A stretch of 5,136 bases of DNA from Ligaoa zhengdingensis. GTDB lineage: Bacteria > Bacillota > Clostridia > Oscillospirales > Ruminococcaceae. The stretch spans positions 1-5,136 of the forward strand of contig NZ_JACRST010000053.1 in the NCBI RefSeq assembly GCF_014384885.1, written 5' to 3'. Position numbers and translations under genes: made by a program. Below the pieces are notes generated by a model that was given only the letters and a program-made list of their open reading frames with translations, searched no databases and was not told where the DNA came from. Positions 1 to 5,110 of the stretch are shown here, piece after piece (within the stretch, counting starts at the first letter, position 1; every line of letters starts with the position of its first letter).

Positions 1-19
1 CATCCGGGAAATCATCTGA
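1..19 (+). CDS. Possible 3' end of an upstream gene (partial)
   Basis: The second reading frame gives Ile-Arg-Glu-Ile-Ile and then TGA at 17-19. This is the only + frame that stops before the terminator stem starting at 36, so it is the most economical end for an upstream gene. The other two + frames run through the terminator. Only five codons are visible, so no family can be assigned. In related elements partition or other maintenance genes often lie upstream, but nothing here proves that. Confidence 0.3.
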
Positions 20-35
20 ACTACATCGTAAACGA

Positions 36-87
36 AGAGGGTTTGTTTCTTCTCCAATTTGGAGTAAGAAGCAAACCCTCTTTTTTT
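36..87 (+). terminator. Rho-independent terminator
   Basis: A left arm at 36-55 (AGAGGGTTTG then TTTCTTCTCC) pairs with a right arm at 61-81 across a 5-base AATTT loop. The pairing has one G-U wobble and one bulged A. The stem runs into seven T residues at 81-87. This is a textbook + strand terminator and it lies 17 bp after the TGA at 17-19. It separates the upstream gene from the small cysteine-rich gene at 146. No convincing sigma-A promoter lies between the T tract and that gene, so its transcription may start further up and read through, or use a promoter I cannot recognise. Confidence 0.88.
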
Positions 88-145
88 GTTGCCCAAAAGC
101 CGGAATATCTGCTGGCGATGCGGCGAAGGAAAGGAGTTTTTAAGC

Positions 146-394
146 ATGAAACGCATGACAGCCGGTGATCTGCAAGCACTGGAATTACTGATGCAGACCA
201 CACCCGGCTTTGATCATTTTGACAGCGGCGTGGATGGCATTCTTCCTGAGTGCCGTACTTGCCGCTTTCATCGCCCCTTCTGGAAATATCAGTCCTGCGT
301 GTTTGCAGAGTGTCCCTACTGCTGCAATCCCGTTTCTACCCTCAAAAATCAAAGTGGCACATCTGCTGCCGGAAAGGAAGTCAATCATGGATAA
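146..394 (+). CDS. Small cysteine-rich protein, possible zinc-binding, function unknown (82 aa)
   Basis: The start is placed at ATG 146 because GGAAAGGAG (about 128-136) sits 9-10 bases upstream. An in-frame ATG at 86 lies inside the T tract of the terminator and has no ribosome binding site. Residues 1-30 (MKRMTAGDLQALELL...) look helical. The rest carries six cysteines: C36-x2-C39, C51, C56-x2-C59 and C60. Two CxxC pairs 16 residues apart suggest a small zinc ribbon or knuckle, which could bind nucleic acid or protein. That is inference. The tail after residue 60 is polar and overlaps the ribosome binding site and first 8 bp of the antirepressor gene, implying one transcript. I recognise the protein only as the kind of small unnamed gene carried by Clostridia conjugative elements and assign no function. 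Confidence 0.75.
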   Translation: MKRMTAGDLQALELLMQTTPGFDHFDSGVDGILPECRTCRFHRPFWKYQSCVFAECPYCCNPVSTLKNQSGTSAAGKEVNHG

Positions 395-1160
395 CAAAAT
401 CGAAGTCTTCAAGAATGAACAGTTTGGAGAAATCCGAACAGCCCTGATCGAAAACGAGCCGTGGTTTGTGGCGGTAGACGTGTGCAGGGCTTTGGAGATC
501 GGCAATTCGTCACAAGCCATTTCACGGCTGGATGCGGACGAGAAGATGATTACCCTCATTTCAAATGAGGGTAATAAACGAGGCAATCCCAACATGACGG
601 TGGTGAACGAACCCGGACTTTACACGCTTATTCTGAGCAGCCGTAAGCCCGAAGCCAAAGCCTTCAAACGCTGGATCACACATGAGGTCATTCCCACCAT
701 CCGCAAAACCGGTGGCTACATGACAGACTCCCTTCTGGAACGCATTCAGAAGGAACCGGCGGTCATCATGGAGTTCGCTCAGGCGTTGATTCTGGAAAAG
801 AATCGCGTGAAGGCTCTTGAGTGTGAGCTGAACACGGCAAAGCCAAAAGCCGATTATTACGACGCCTTCATCAACCCGGATGACTGCACCAATATCCGAA
901 CGACGGCGAAGGAACTGAAAATCCCGGAGCGCAAGTTCGTCCAGTTCCTTCTCAGGGAGAAGTATCTGTTCCGATCTCCCTCCGGTCAGCTTCTTCCCTA
1001 CAACAAGGACAGCAACGCCGGACTGTTCATCGTCCGCGATTTTGTGACGTACTGCTACACCGGTTCTCAGACCTACTTCACGCCGAAGGGCAAGGATGTC
1101 ATTCGGATGAAATTCCAGAAAAAGTGCGGCGAAGAACTGCTTCCCAAGATGGCAAGGTGA
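387..1160 (+). CDS. BRO-N / KilAC phage-type antirepressor protein (257 aa)
   Basis: Start ATG 387 is preceded by GGAAAGGAAG (371-380) at 6 bases. An in-frame ATG at 210 would add 59 residues that do not belong to the family and would overlap the upstream gene. Residues about 1-107 form a Bro-N domain: FGEIRTALIENEPWFVAVDVCRAL near the start, then TVVNEPGLYTLILSS (71-85) and AFKRWITHEVIPTIRKTGGY (92-111). Residues 115-150 are a likely helical or coiled linker. Residues about 155-257 match the antirepressor C-terminal (KilAC/ANT) DNA-binding domain, with a TAKEL...ERKFVQFLLREKYLFR core and an FTPKGKDVI end. Proteins of this type in phages relieve repression or bind DNA themselves. Here it probably regulates the element, perhaps excision or replication. 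The replication gene starts 5 bp downstream, which suggests a joint role. A perfect 27-bp palindrome lies within the gene at 549-575. The family call is firm and the target is unknown. Confidence 0.92.
   Translation: MDNKIEVFKNEQFGEIRTALIENEPWFVAVDVCRALEIGNSSQAISRLDADEKMITLISNEGNKRGNPNMTVVNEPGLYTLILSSRKPEAKAFKRWITHEVIPTIRKTGGYMTDSLLERIQKEPAVIMEFAQALILEKNRVKALECELNTAKPKADYYDAFINPDDCTNIRTTAKELKIPERKFVQFLLREKYLFRSPSGQLLPYNKDSNAGLFIVRDFVTYCYTGSQTYFTPKGKDVIRMKFQKKCGEELLPKMAR
549..575. repeat. Perfect 27-bp palindrome inside the antirepressor gene
   Basis: The left arm ATTACCCTCATTT (549-561) and the right arm AAATGAGGGTAAT (563-575) are exact reverse complements around a single C at 562. It encodes residues 55-63 (ITLISNEGN) of the Bro-N domain. 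It could be an operator for a dimeric regulator, possibly the encoded protein itself, or a strong mRNA hairpin of about 12 bp with a three-base loop. Its existence is certain and its role is inferred. Confidence 0.85.
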
Positions 1161-1165
1161 TTTTC

Positions 1166-2062
1166 GTGGCAGTCTATCGCGTAAACAAGAATCGTGGCTA
1201 TACGGTCATGGCGAACTTCCACCTTCGAGACAAGAGCCTGTCACTCAAGGCAGTCGGTCTTCTCTCAAAGATGCTCTCGTTCAATGATGGCTGGAAGTTC
1301 TCAACCAAGGGGCTTTCCGCAATCTGCAAGGAAGGTCCGGATGCCATTCTTTCCGCGCTCCGTGAGCTTGAGACACACGGCTACCTCGTCAGGCACCGGC
1401 AGAGAGACGGTAAAGGCAGGATGAGCAGCACAATCTTTGAGATATACGAAGAGCCGCAGGAGTCCACGCCAGAACGGGAAATGCCACACACGGAAAATCC
1501 ATGTGTGGAGAAGCCAGATGTGGATAATCCACACGGGGACAAGTCCGCACAAATAAATACTGATCAAGTAATTACTCAAGAAAAAAATACTCTCTCAAAG
1601 AACTATCAATCCATCAATCTTGATGGGATGGACAGGATGGATGAGCGAAGCGAGTATGAAGAGATTATCAAAGAAAATCTTGACTACGACATTCTCTGTC
1701 AGGATCCGAAGTTCGATAAAGACCGCTTCCGGGAGATCATGGACATCATGCTGGATGCCGTCTGCTCTACCGCTCCGACCATCCGTATCAATGGCGAGGA
1801 TATGCCGCAGCAAGTGGTCAAGTCCCGCTTTCTCAAGCTGAATAGCAGCCACATAGAGTACGTTCTGGAAGCAATGAACAAGAACCCGTCAGACATCCGT
1901 AATATCCGGGCATACCTTTTAACCGCTCTGTATAACGCATCTTTGACGATAGACAATTACTACTCCGCCCTCGTCAACCATGATTTCTACGGGCAGGACA
2001 GAACGGCAGGGTCAAAGAAGCCGAAAGCCTACGATTATAGCCTTTGTGAAGACACTCTTTAA
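1166..2062 (+). CDS. Replication-initiator-like winged-helix protein with DUF6017-type C-terminus (298 aa)
   Basis: GTG at 1166 is chosen as start. AAGGTGA (1154-1160) lies 5 bases upstream, and the conserved opening of the family (VYRVNKNRGYTVMANFHLRD) begins right there. The in-frame ATG at 1208 would remove part of it, and the ATG at 1124 lies inside the antirepressor gene. Residues about 15-95 form a winged helix-turn-helix (LSLKAVGLLSKML, then LRELETHGYLVRHR). Residues 107-126 are a pentapeptide repeat of the form P-x-x-[DE]-[NK]. Residues about 163-275 match the DUF6017-type C-terminal region shared with replication initiator A proteins of Clostridia elements (EEIIKENLDYDIL, VVKSRFLKLNSSHIEYVLEAM, IRAYLLTALYNA, YYSALVNHDFYG). 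It probably binds an origin and starts replication of the excised circle. The linker DNA may itself be that origin. N-terminal similarity to classical RepA_N proteins is weak, so a purely regulatory role remains possible. Confidence 0.85.
   Translation: MAVYRVNKNRGYTVMANFHLRDKSLSLKAVGLLSKMLSFNDGWKFSTKGLSAICKEGPDAILSALRELETHGYLVRHRQRDGKGRMSSTIFEIYEEPQESTPEREMPHTENPCVEKPDVDNPHGDKSAQINTDQVITQEKNTLSKNYQSINLDGMDRMDERSEYEEIIKENLDYDILCQDPKFDKDRFREIMDIMLDAVCSTAPTIRINGEDMPQQVVKSRFLKLNSSHIEYVLEAMNKNPSDIRNIRAYLLTALYNASLTIDNYYSALVNHDFYGQDRTAGSKKPKAYDYSLCEDTL
1484..1543 (+). repeat. Four degenerate 15-bp tandem repeats (iteron-like)
   Basis: Units start at 1484, 1499, 1514 and 1529, each beginning CCA. 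They read CCACACACGGAAAAT, CCATGTGTGGAGAAG, CCAGATGTGGATAAT and CCACACGGGGACAAG. They encode the pentapeptides PHTEN, PCVEK, PDVDN and PHGDK. A fifth, decayed unit may follow at 1544. They lie in the linker between the two domains of the replication protein. They could be initiator-binding iterons or only a protein linker repeat. Confidence 0.7.
1484..1626. other. Candidate intragenic replication origin
   Basis: This segment joins the iteron-like repeats (1484-1543) to an exact match to the DnaA box TTATCCACA, on the minus strand at 1519-1527. That match sits inside the palindrome TGTGGAT-A-ATCCACA (1519-1533). An AT-rich tract at 1551-1610 follows, with only 14 G/C in 60 bases, and contains the palindrome AGTAATTACT (1567-1576). 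A further palindrome lies at 1611-1626 (CCATCAA, TC, TTGATGG). In RepA_N-type replicons of Gram-positive bacteria the origin is known to lie within the central part of the rep gene. By analogy this could be the origin used after excision. The elements are visible and the function is inferred. Confidence 0.45.
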
Positions 2063-2192
2063 TGAATACCATCGTGAGCATTGCTCGGAAAGGAGGACAG
2101 TGCAAATGAAAATCATCTATCGCCGGATTGTGCCGCCTTAGCGTCGGCAGCAGTCCCCATAATCATACCAAGGAAAGGAGGTAAACACAGCA
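2063..2192 (+). other. Spacer between the replication gene and pcfB
   Basis: This 130-bp gap contains the 11-codon ORF at 2106-2141, a small palindrome GAGCA-T-TGCTC (2076-2086), a weak 5-bp stem (TGCCG at 2131-2135 with CGGCA at 2145-2149) and the pcfB ribosome binding site (AGGAGG at 2176-2181). There is no poly-T tract after any stem, so I see no terminator. Reads from the upstream genes could continue into pcfB. Confidence 0.6.
2106..2141 (+). CDS. Possible 11-codon leader peptide or gene remnant
   Basis: ATG 2106 follows GAAAGGAGG (2088-2096) with a 9-base spacing, as good a ribosome binding site as any real gene here has. The ORF encodes MKIIYRRIVPP and stops at TAG 2139-2141. It ends in Pro-Pro, a sequence known to slow ribosomes, about 50 bp before pcfB. 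It could be a regulatory leader, a translational coupler, or the stub of a gene cut short by a stop codon. No protein family can be assigned at this length. Confidence 0.35.
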   Translation: MKIIYRRIVPP

Positions 2193-2684
2193 ATGCAGGA
2201 TGAAGTCAACACCAAAGTTGTTGCAATCATGATCAAGGGCGGCAAGATCTCAGCCGAGGTGCTGAAAAAGGCACTGGACAAGTTCGTGCAGGAGATCGAG
2301 AAGGCGCAGAAGCAGATGCAGCAGCCCAAAACCTATCGCGGCAAGCAGTCCATCAAGCATCTGATGAGCCAGAACGCCGCTATCTCCAACATCGAAGTGA
2401 CGGATGGCAACATCAAGTCCTTTGAGCGGACTGCCAGCAAATACGGTCTGGACTTTGCGCTCAAGAAAGACGTTTCCGTTGAGCCGCCCAGCTATCTTGT
2501 CTTCTTCAAGGGGCGGGACGTTGATGTGATGACCGCCGCCTTCAAGGAGTTCTCCGCAAAAACCGTCATGCAGAAGGAACAGCCGTCCATCCGGCACAAG
2601 CTGGATCAGGAGAAAGCTCAGAGCAAGGCGCAGCACAAGGAGAAGGTCAAGGTCAAAACCAAGGATCGGGGTGTGGAGCTGTGA
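2193..2684 (+). CDS. pcfB: PcfB family (DUF3801) conjugation protein (163 aa)
   Basis: Start ATG 2193 lies 11 bases after AGGAGG (2176-2181). The protein is soluble, with no membrane segment or signal peptide. Residues about 1-45 are helical and charged (VNTKVVAIMIKGGKISAEVLKKALDKF). The core at about 48-122 has the family pattern: GKQSIKHLMSQ, then IEVTDGNIKSFERTASKYGLDFALKKD, then YLVFFKGRDVDVMTAAFKEF. The tail after about 130 is highly charged, Lys/Gln-rich and probably disordered or coiled (PSIRHKLDQEKAQSK). PcfB is named from enterococcal plasmid pCF10, where its gene precedes the coupling protein gene pcfC. The same order is seen here. A role as an accessory factor linking relaxosome and coupling protein is plausible but not settled. 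The stop overlaps the next start (GTGA), suggesting coupled translation and matched amounts of the two proteins. Confidence 0.92.
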   Translation: MQDEVNTKVVAIMIKGGKISAEVLKKALDKFVQEIEKAQKQMQQPKTYRGKQSIKHLMSQNAAISNIEVTDGNIKSFERTASKYGLDFALKKDVSVEPPSYLVFFKGRDVDVMTAAFKEFSAKTVMQKEQPSIRHKLDQEKAQSKAQHKEKVKVKTKDRGVEL

Positions 2685-4450
2685 ACAAACCCGATGTGAA
2701 GAAGCTCGTTCTTCTGAACCTTCCGTATGTCTTCGCCTTCTACTTTGCAGATAAGATCGCCGCCGTGTTCCGTCTCGCACCCGGCACAGAGTTCATCGAC
2801 AAGCTGACAAACGGTTTTGCCGTGTTCGGCACAGCCTTTGCAAATCCGCTGCCCAGCTTTCATCCCGTCGATCTGCTTATCGGGCTGATTGCCGGTGCGC
2901 TGCTCAAGCTGGCGGTCTACGTCAAGGGCAAGAATCGCAAGAAGTTACGGCAGGGCGAAGAATACGGATCTGCCCGCTGGGGCAAGCCGGAGGACATCAA
3001 GCCGTACATGGACCCGGAGTTCTCCAACAACGTCATCTTGACGCAGACAGAGTTCTTGACCATGAACAGCCGTCCAAAGCAGCCAAAATACGCCCGCAAC
3101 AAGAACATCCTCGTCATCGGCGGTTCCGGCTCAGGCAAGACGCGCTTTTTCGTCAAACCTAACCTGATGCAGATGCACAGTAGCTACGTTGTGACTGACC
3201 CGAAGGGTACGGTGCTGGTGGAGTGCGGCAAAATGCTTGAAAAGGGCGGCTACGTCATCAAGTCGCTGAACACCATCAATTTCCGGAAATCCATGCACTA
3301 CAACCCGTTCAGCTACATCCGCAGCGAGAAGGACATCCTCAAGCTGGTCAATACGATCATCGTCAACACGAAGGGAGACGGCGATAAGTCCGGCGAAGAT
3401 TTCTGGGTCAAGGCGGAAAAGCTCTACTACACAGCTCTCATCGGCTACATCTGGTATGAGGCACCCGATCACGAGAAAAACTTTACTACCCTGCTCGAAA
3501 TGATCAATGCCTCGGAAGCCAGAGAGGACGATGAGACATTCAAGAACCCCGTGGATGTCATGTTCGATGAGCTGGAAGCCCGCGACCCTGACCACTTTGC
3601 GGTCAAGCAATACCGTAAATACAAGCTGGCGGCGGGCAAAACCGCAAAGTCGATTTTGATTTCCTGCGGTGCAAGGCTTGCGCCCTTCGACATCGCAGAG
3701 CTGCGGGAGCTGATGAGCTACGATGAGATGGAGCTGGACACAATCGGAGACCGGAAGACGGCGCTGTTCGTCATCATTTCCGATACCGATGACACCTTCA
3801 ATTTCGTCGTGGCAATCATGTATTCCCAGCTCTTCAACCTTTTGTGCGATAAAGCAGATGACGTTTACAACGGACGGCTTCCCGTTCATGTGCGCTGTCT
3901 GCTCGATGAGTTTGCGAATATCGGTCAAATCCCGAAGTTTGATAAGCTCATCGCCACCATCCGAAGCCGGGAAATCTCGGCGTCAATCATCTTGCAGTCC
4001 CAGTCTCAGCTCAAGACCATCTACAAGGATGCGGCTGACACCATCACGGGCAACTGTGACTGCACACTTTTTCTTGGCGGCAAGGAGAAATCCACCCTCA
4101 AGGAAATCAGCGAGGTGCTGGGCAAGGAGACAATCGACCTTTACAACACCTCAGAAACCCGTTCCAACAACAACTCCTACGGCTTGAATTATCAGAAGAC
4201 CGGCAAGGAATTGATGTCTCAGGATGAGATCGCCGTCATGGACGGAGCCAAGTGTATTTTGCAGCTTCGCGGCGTGAGACCTTTTCTCAGTAACAAATAC
4301 GACATCACGAAGCATCCCAAATACCGGCAGCTCTCCGACTACGACAAGCGGAACGCCTTTGACATCGAGAAGTACCGGCAGCACAAGCTGGTAGTCAAGC
4401 CCGATGACACATTCGACCTCTATGATATGGGCGAGGTCGAAGCGGATTAA
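2681..4450 (+). CDS. virD4: VirD4-type conjugal coupling protein, CD1115 family (589 aa)
   Basis: This is the type IV coupling protein, the ATPase that brings the relaxase-DNA complex to the mating channel at the inner face of the membrane. GTG 2681 overlaps the pcfB stop by 4 bp. The only nearby Shine-Dalgarno-like sequence (GGAG, 2675-2678) is too close, so translation is probably coupled. Two N-terminal membrane segments are visible at about residues 8-29 and 63-81. The motif YGSARW (95-100) follows. The Walker A motif GGSGSGKT is at 147-154, VTDPKG at 171-176, Walker B in CLLDEFANIG at 406-415 (D409, E410), and the Gln-rich ILQSQSQL motif at 437-444. The all-alpha domain falls within about 210-350. 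All key residues are present and the length is usual for the family, so it looks functional. A large terminator begins directly after the TAA. The related enterococcal protein is PcfC. Confidence 0.96.
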   Translation: MNKPDVKKLVLLNLPYVFAFYFADKIAAVFRLAPGTEFIDKLTNGFAVFGTAFANPLPSFHPVDLLIGLIAGALLKLAVYVKGKNRKKLRQGEEYGSARWGKPEDIKPYMDPEFSNNVILTQTEFLTMNSRPKQPKYARNKNILVIGGSGSGKTRFFVKPNLMQMHSSYVVTDPKGTVLVECGKMLEKGGYVIKSLNTINFRKSMHYNPFSYIRSEKDILKLVNTIIVNTKGDGDKSGEDFWVKAEKLYYTALIGYIWYEAPDHEKNFTTLLEMINASEAREDDETFKNPVDVMFDELEARDPDHFAVKQYRKYKLAAGKTAKSILISCGARLAPFDIAELRELMSYDEMELDTIGDRKTALFVIISDTDDTFNFVVAIMYSQLFNLLCDKADDVYNGRLPVHVRCLLDEFANIGQIPKFDKLIATIRSREISASIILQSQSQLKTIYKDAADTITGNCDCTLFLGGKEKSTLKEISEVLGKETIDLYNTSETRSNNNSYGLNYQKTGKELMSQDEIAVMDGAKCILQLRGVRPFLSNKYDITKHPKYRQLSDYDKRNAFDIEKYRQHKLVVKPDDTFDLYDMGEVEAD

Positions 4451-4529
4451 AGCCCCGTCGCTGCACTGCGCAGTGGGTAAAGCCTGATGGCTCATCCCAA
4501 AGCAGAACAGCGACGGGGCTTCTTTTTTT
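4451..4529 (+). terminator. Large structured Rho-independent terminator after virD4
   Basis: A perfect 13-bp stem forms between AGCCCCGTCGCTG (4451-4463) and CAGCGACGGGGCT (4508-4520), followed by TC and seven T residues (4523-4529). The 44-base interior is itself structured. It holds the perfect palindrome CACTGCGCAGTG (4464-4475) and a small hairpin AGCC-TGAT-GGCT (4481-4492), flanked by TGGG (4474-4477) and CCCA (4496-4499), which can also pair. The stem abuts the virD4 stop codon. It should end or attenuate transcription before the maff2 genes. Confidence 0.88.
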
Positions 4530-4584
4530 ATGCCCATTTTCAAAAATACACAACCAATCTTTTTCAAATCAAGGAGGAAAATCT

Positions 4585-4800
4585 ATGGCTTTCATCAATC
4601 AGGCTGTCACGGTTCTTCAGACGCTCGTTATCGCCCTCGGTGCCGGTCTCGCGGTGTGGGGTGTTATCAACCTCATGGAAGGCTACGGCAACGACAATCC
4701 GGCGGCTAAATCTCAGGGCATTAAGCAGCTCATGGCTGGCGGTGGTGTGGTGCTGATCGGCACGACCCTCATCCCTCTGCTCTCCGGTCTGTTCGGTTAA
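4585..4800 (+). CDS. Maff2 family small membrane protein, copy 1 (71 aa)
   Basis: ATG 4585 has AAGGAGG (4571-4577) at 7 bases. The protein has two hydrophobic segments, about residues 8-31 (VTVLQTLVIALGAGLAVWGV and on) and 48-70 (MAGGGVVLIGTTLIPLLSGL core). A polar loop joins them (EGYGNDNPAAKSQGIKQ, 32-48). Both segments are rich in Gly and Ala, which suits tight helix packing. There is no cleavable signal peptide. Maff2 proteins are found in conjugative elements of Firmicutes next to the VirB6-, PrgI- and VirB4-like genes, and their role is not established. The size and two-helix topology resemble VirB2/TrbC pilins, so a channel or pilin-like subunit is a reasonable inference. A second copy follows at 4895. 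The terminator upstream suggests separate transcription or read-through control. Confidence 0.92.
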   Translation: MAFINQAVTVLQTLVIALGAGLAVWGVINLMEGYGNDNPAAKSQGIKQLMAGGGVVLIGTTLIPLLSGLFG

Positions 4801-4827
4801 TCCGGCAGCCGCGCAGAAGTAACCATC

Positions 4828-4857
4828 GGGGCGGGTGCTGGAAAAGGCACTCGCCCT
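4828..4857 (+). promoter_or_regulatory. Stable hairpin between the two maff2 copies
   Basis: GGGCGGGTGC (4829-4838) pairs with GCACTCGCCC (4847-4856) over an 8-base loop (TGGAAAAG). The ten pairs include one G-U wobble, with a possible further G-U at the base (4828 with 4857). Only TTC follows, so it is a poor terminator. It may be an mRNA processing or stability element, or a weak attenuator setting the ratio of the two copies. The hairpin is clear and its role is not. Confidence 0.6.
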
Positions 4858-4894
4858 TCACAATTCACCAACGATTTAAGGAGGAAATTCAAGT

Positions 4895-5110
4895 ATGGCA
4901 TTTATCAATCAGGCAGTTACGGTTCTCCAGACGCTTGTTATCGCGCTCGGTGCGGGTCTTGCGGTGTGGGGTGTTGTCAACCTCATGGAAGGCTACGGCA
5001 ACGACAACCCCGGCGCTAAGTCTCAGGGCATCAAGCAGCTCATGGCTGGCGGCGGTGTGGTGCTGATCGGCACGACCCTCATCCCCCTGCTCTCCGGTTT
5101 GTTCGGCTAA
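4895..5110 (+). CDS. Maff2 family small membrane protein, copy 2 (71 aa)
   Basis: ATG 4895 has AAGGAGG (4878-4884) at 10 bases. The protein differs from copy 1 at only two residues, I28V and A40G, one in the first membrane segment and one in the loop. At DNA level the two genes differ at 20 of 216 positions, and nearly all changes are silent third-base or first-base Leu changes. This pattern shows an old tandem duplication kept under protein-level selection, not a very recent copy. Topology, family context and possible role are as for copy 1. The window ends 26 bp after the stop, so it cannot be seen whether a third copy or the expected VirB6-like gene follows. Confidence 0.92.
   Translation: MAFINQAVTVLQTLVIALGAGLAVWGVVNLMEGYGNDNPGAKSQGIKQLMAGGGVVLIGTTLIPLLSGLFG

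Larger units (their letters stand above)
4571..5110 (+). repeat. Tandem gene duplication (two maff2 units)
   Basis: Units 4571-4800 and 4878-5110 each run from an AAGGAGGAAA ribosome binding site to the stop codon. They align without gaps in the coding part, at 196 of 216 identical bases. The spacers upstream of each unit (a terminator before copy 1, a hairpin without a T tract before copy 2) are unrelated in sequence. The detectable duplication is therefore the gene plus its ribosome binding site. Confidence 0.9.

Noticed and set aside
1..168. Continuation of an upstream gene through the terminator in the first frame
   Set aside because: The frame stays open to about 168 but reads straight through a strong stem and T tract and then into the cysteine-rich gene. 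An end at 17-19 in the second frame is more sensible.
210..386. Upstream extension of the antirepressor to ATG 210
   Set aside because: The extra 59 residues look like random hydrophobic sequence and overlap the cysteine-rich gene. ATG 387 has a ribosome binding site and begins the Bro-N domain correctly.
185..595. 136-codon minus-strand open frame over the cysteine-rich and antirepressor genes
   Set aside because: It overlaps two genes with good ribosome binding sites and has no family signature of its own.
2044..2072. Possible sigma-A promoter (TTGTGA, 17 bases, TACCAT) at the end of the replication gene
   Set aside because: Each box matches the consensus at only four of six bases, which is common by chance. 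I do not list it as a feature.
2131..2149. Stem-loop TGCCG / CGGCA in the pcfB leader as a terminator
   Set aside because: It has only five pairs over a nine-base loop and no T tract, so it is too weak to call.
2250..2780. 176-codon minus-strand open frame across pcfB and the start of virD4
   Set aside because: It is antisense to two well-supported genes. Its Leu/His/Arg-rich translation is typical of reverse-frame noise.
3131..3928. 265-codon open frame on the minus strand opposite virD4
   Set aside because: It lies fully within a gene with intact VirD4 motifs, has no ribosome binding site I can see and its translation resembles no family. It is a by-product of codon use on the sense strand.
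3723..4187. 154-codon + strand open frame inside virD4
   Set aside because: It is a shifted frame within virD4, Ser/Arg/Pro-rich and without a ribosome binding site.
4451..4584. The virD4-maff2 gap as an origin of transfer
   Set aside because: The inverted repeats are followed by a T tract and fit a terminator. No relaxase gene is nearby and no nick-site motif is recognisable.
4487..4756. 89-codon + strand open frame covering the terminator and maff2 copy 1
   Set aside because: It starts within the terminator loop and runs out of frame through maff2. The overlapping maff2 frame has a proper ribosome binding site and a near-identical second copy.
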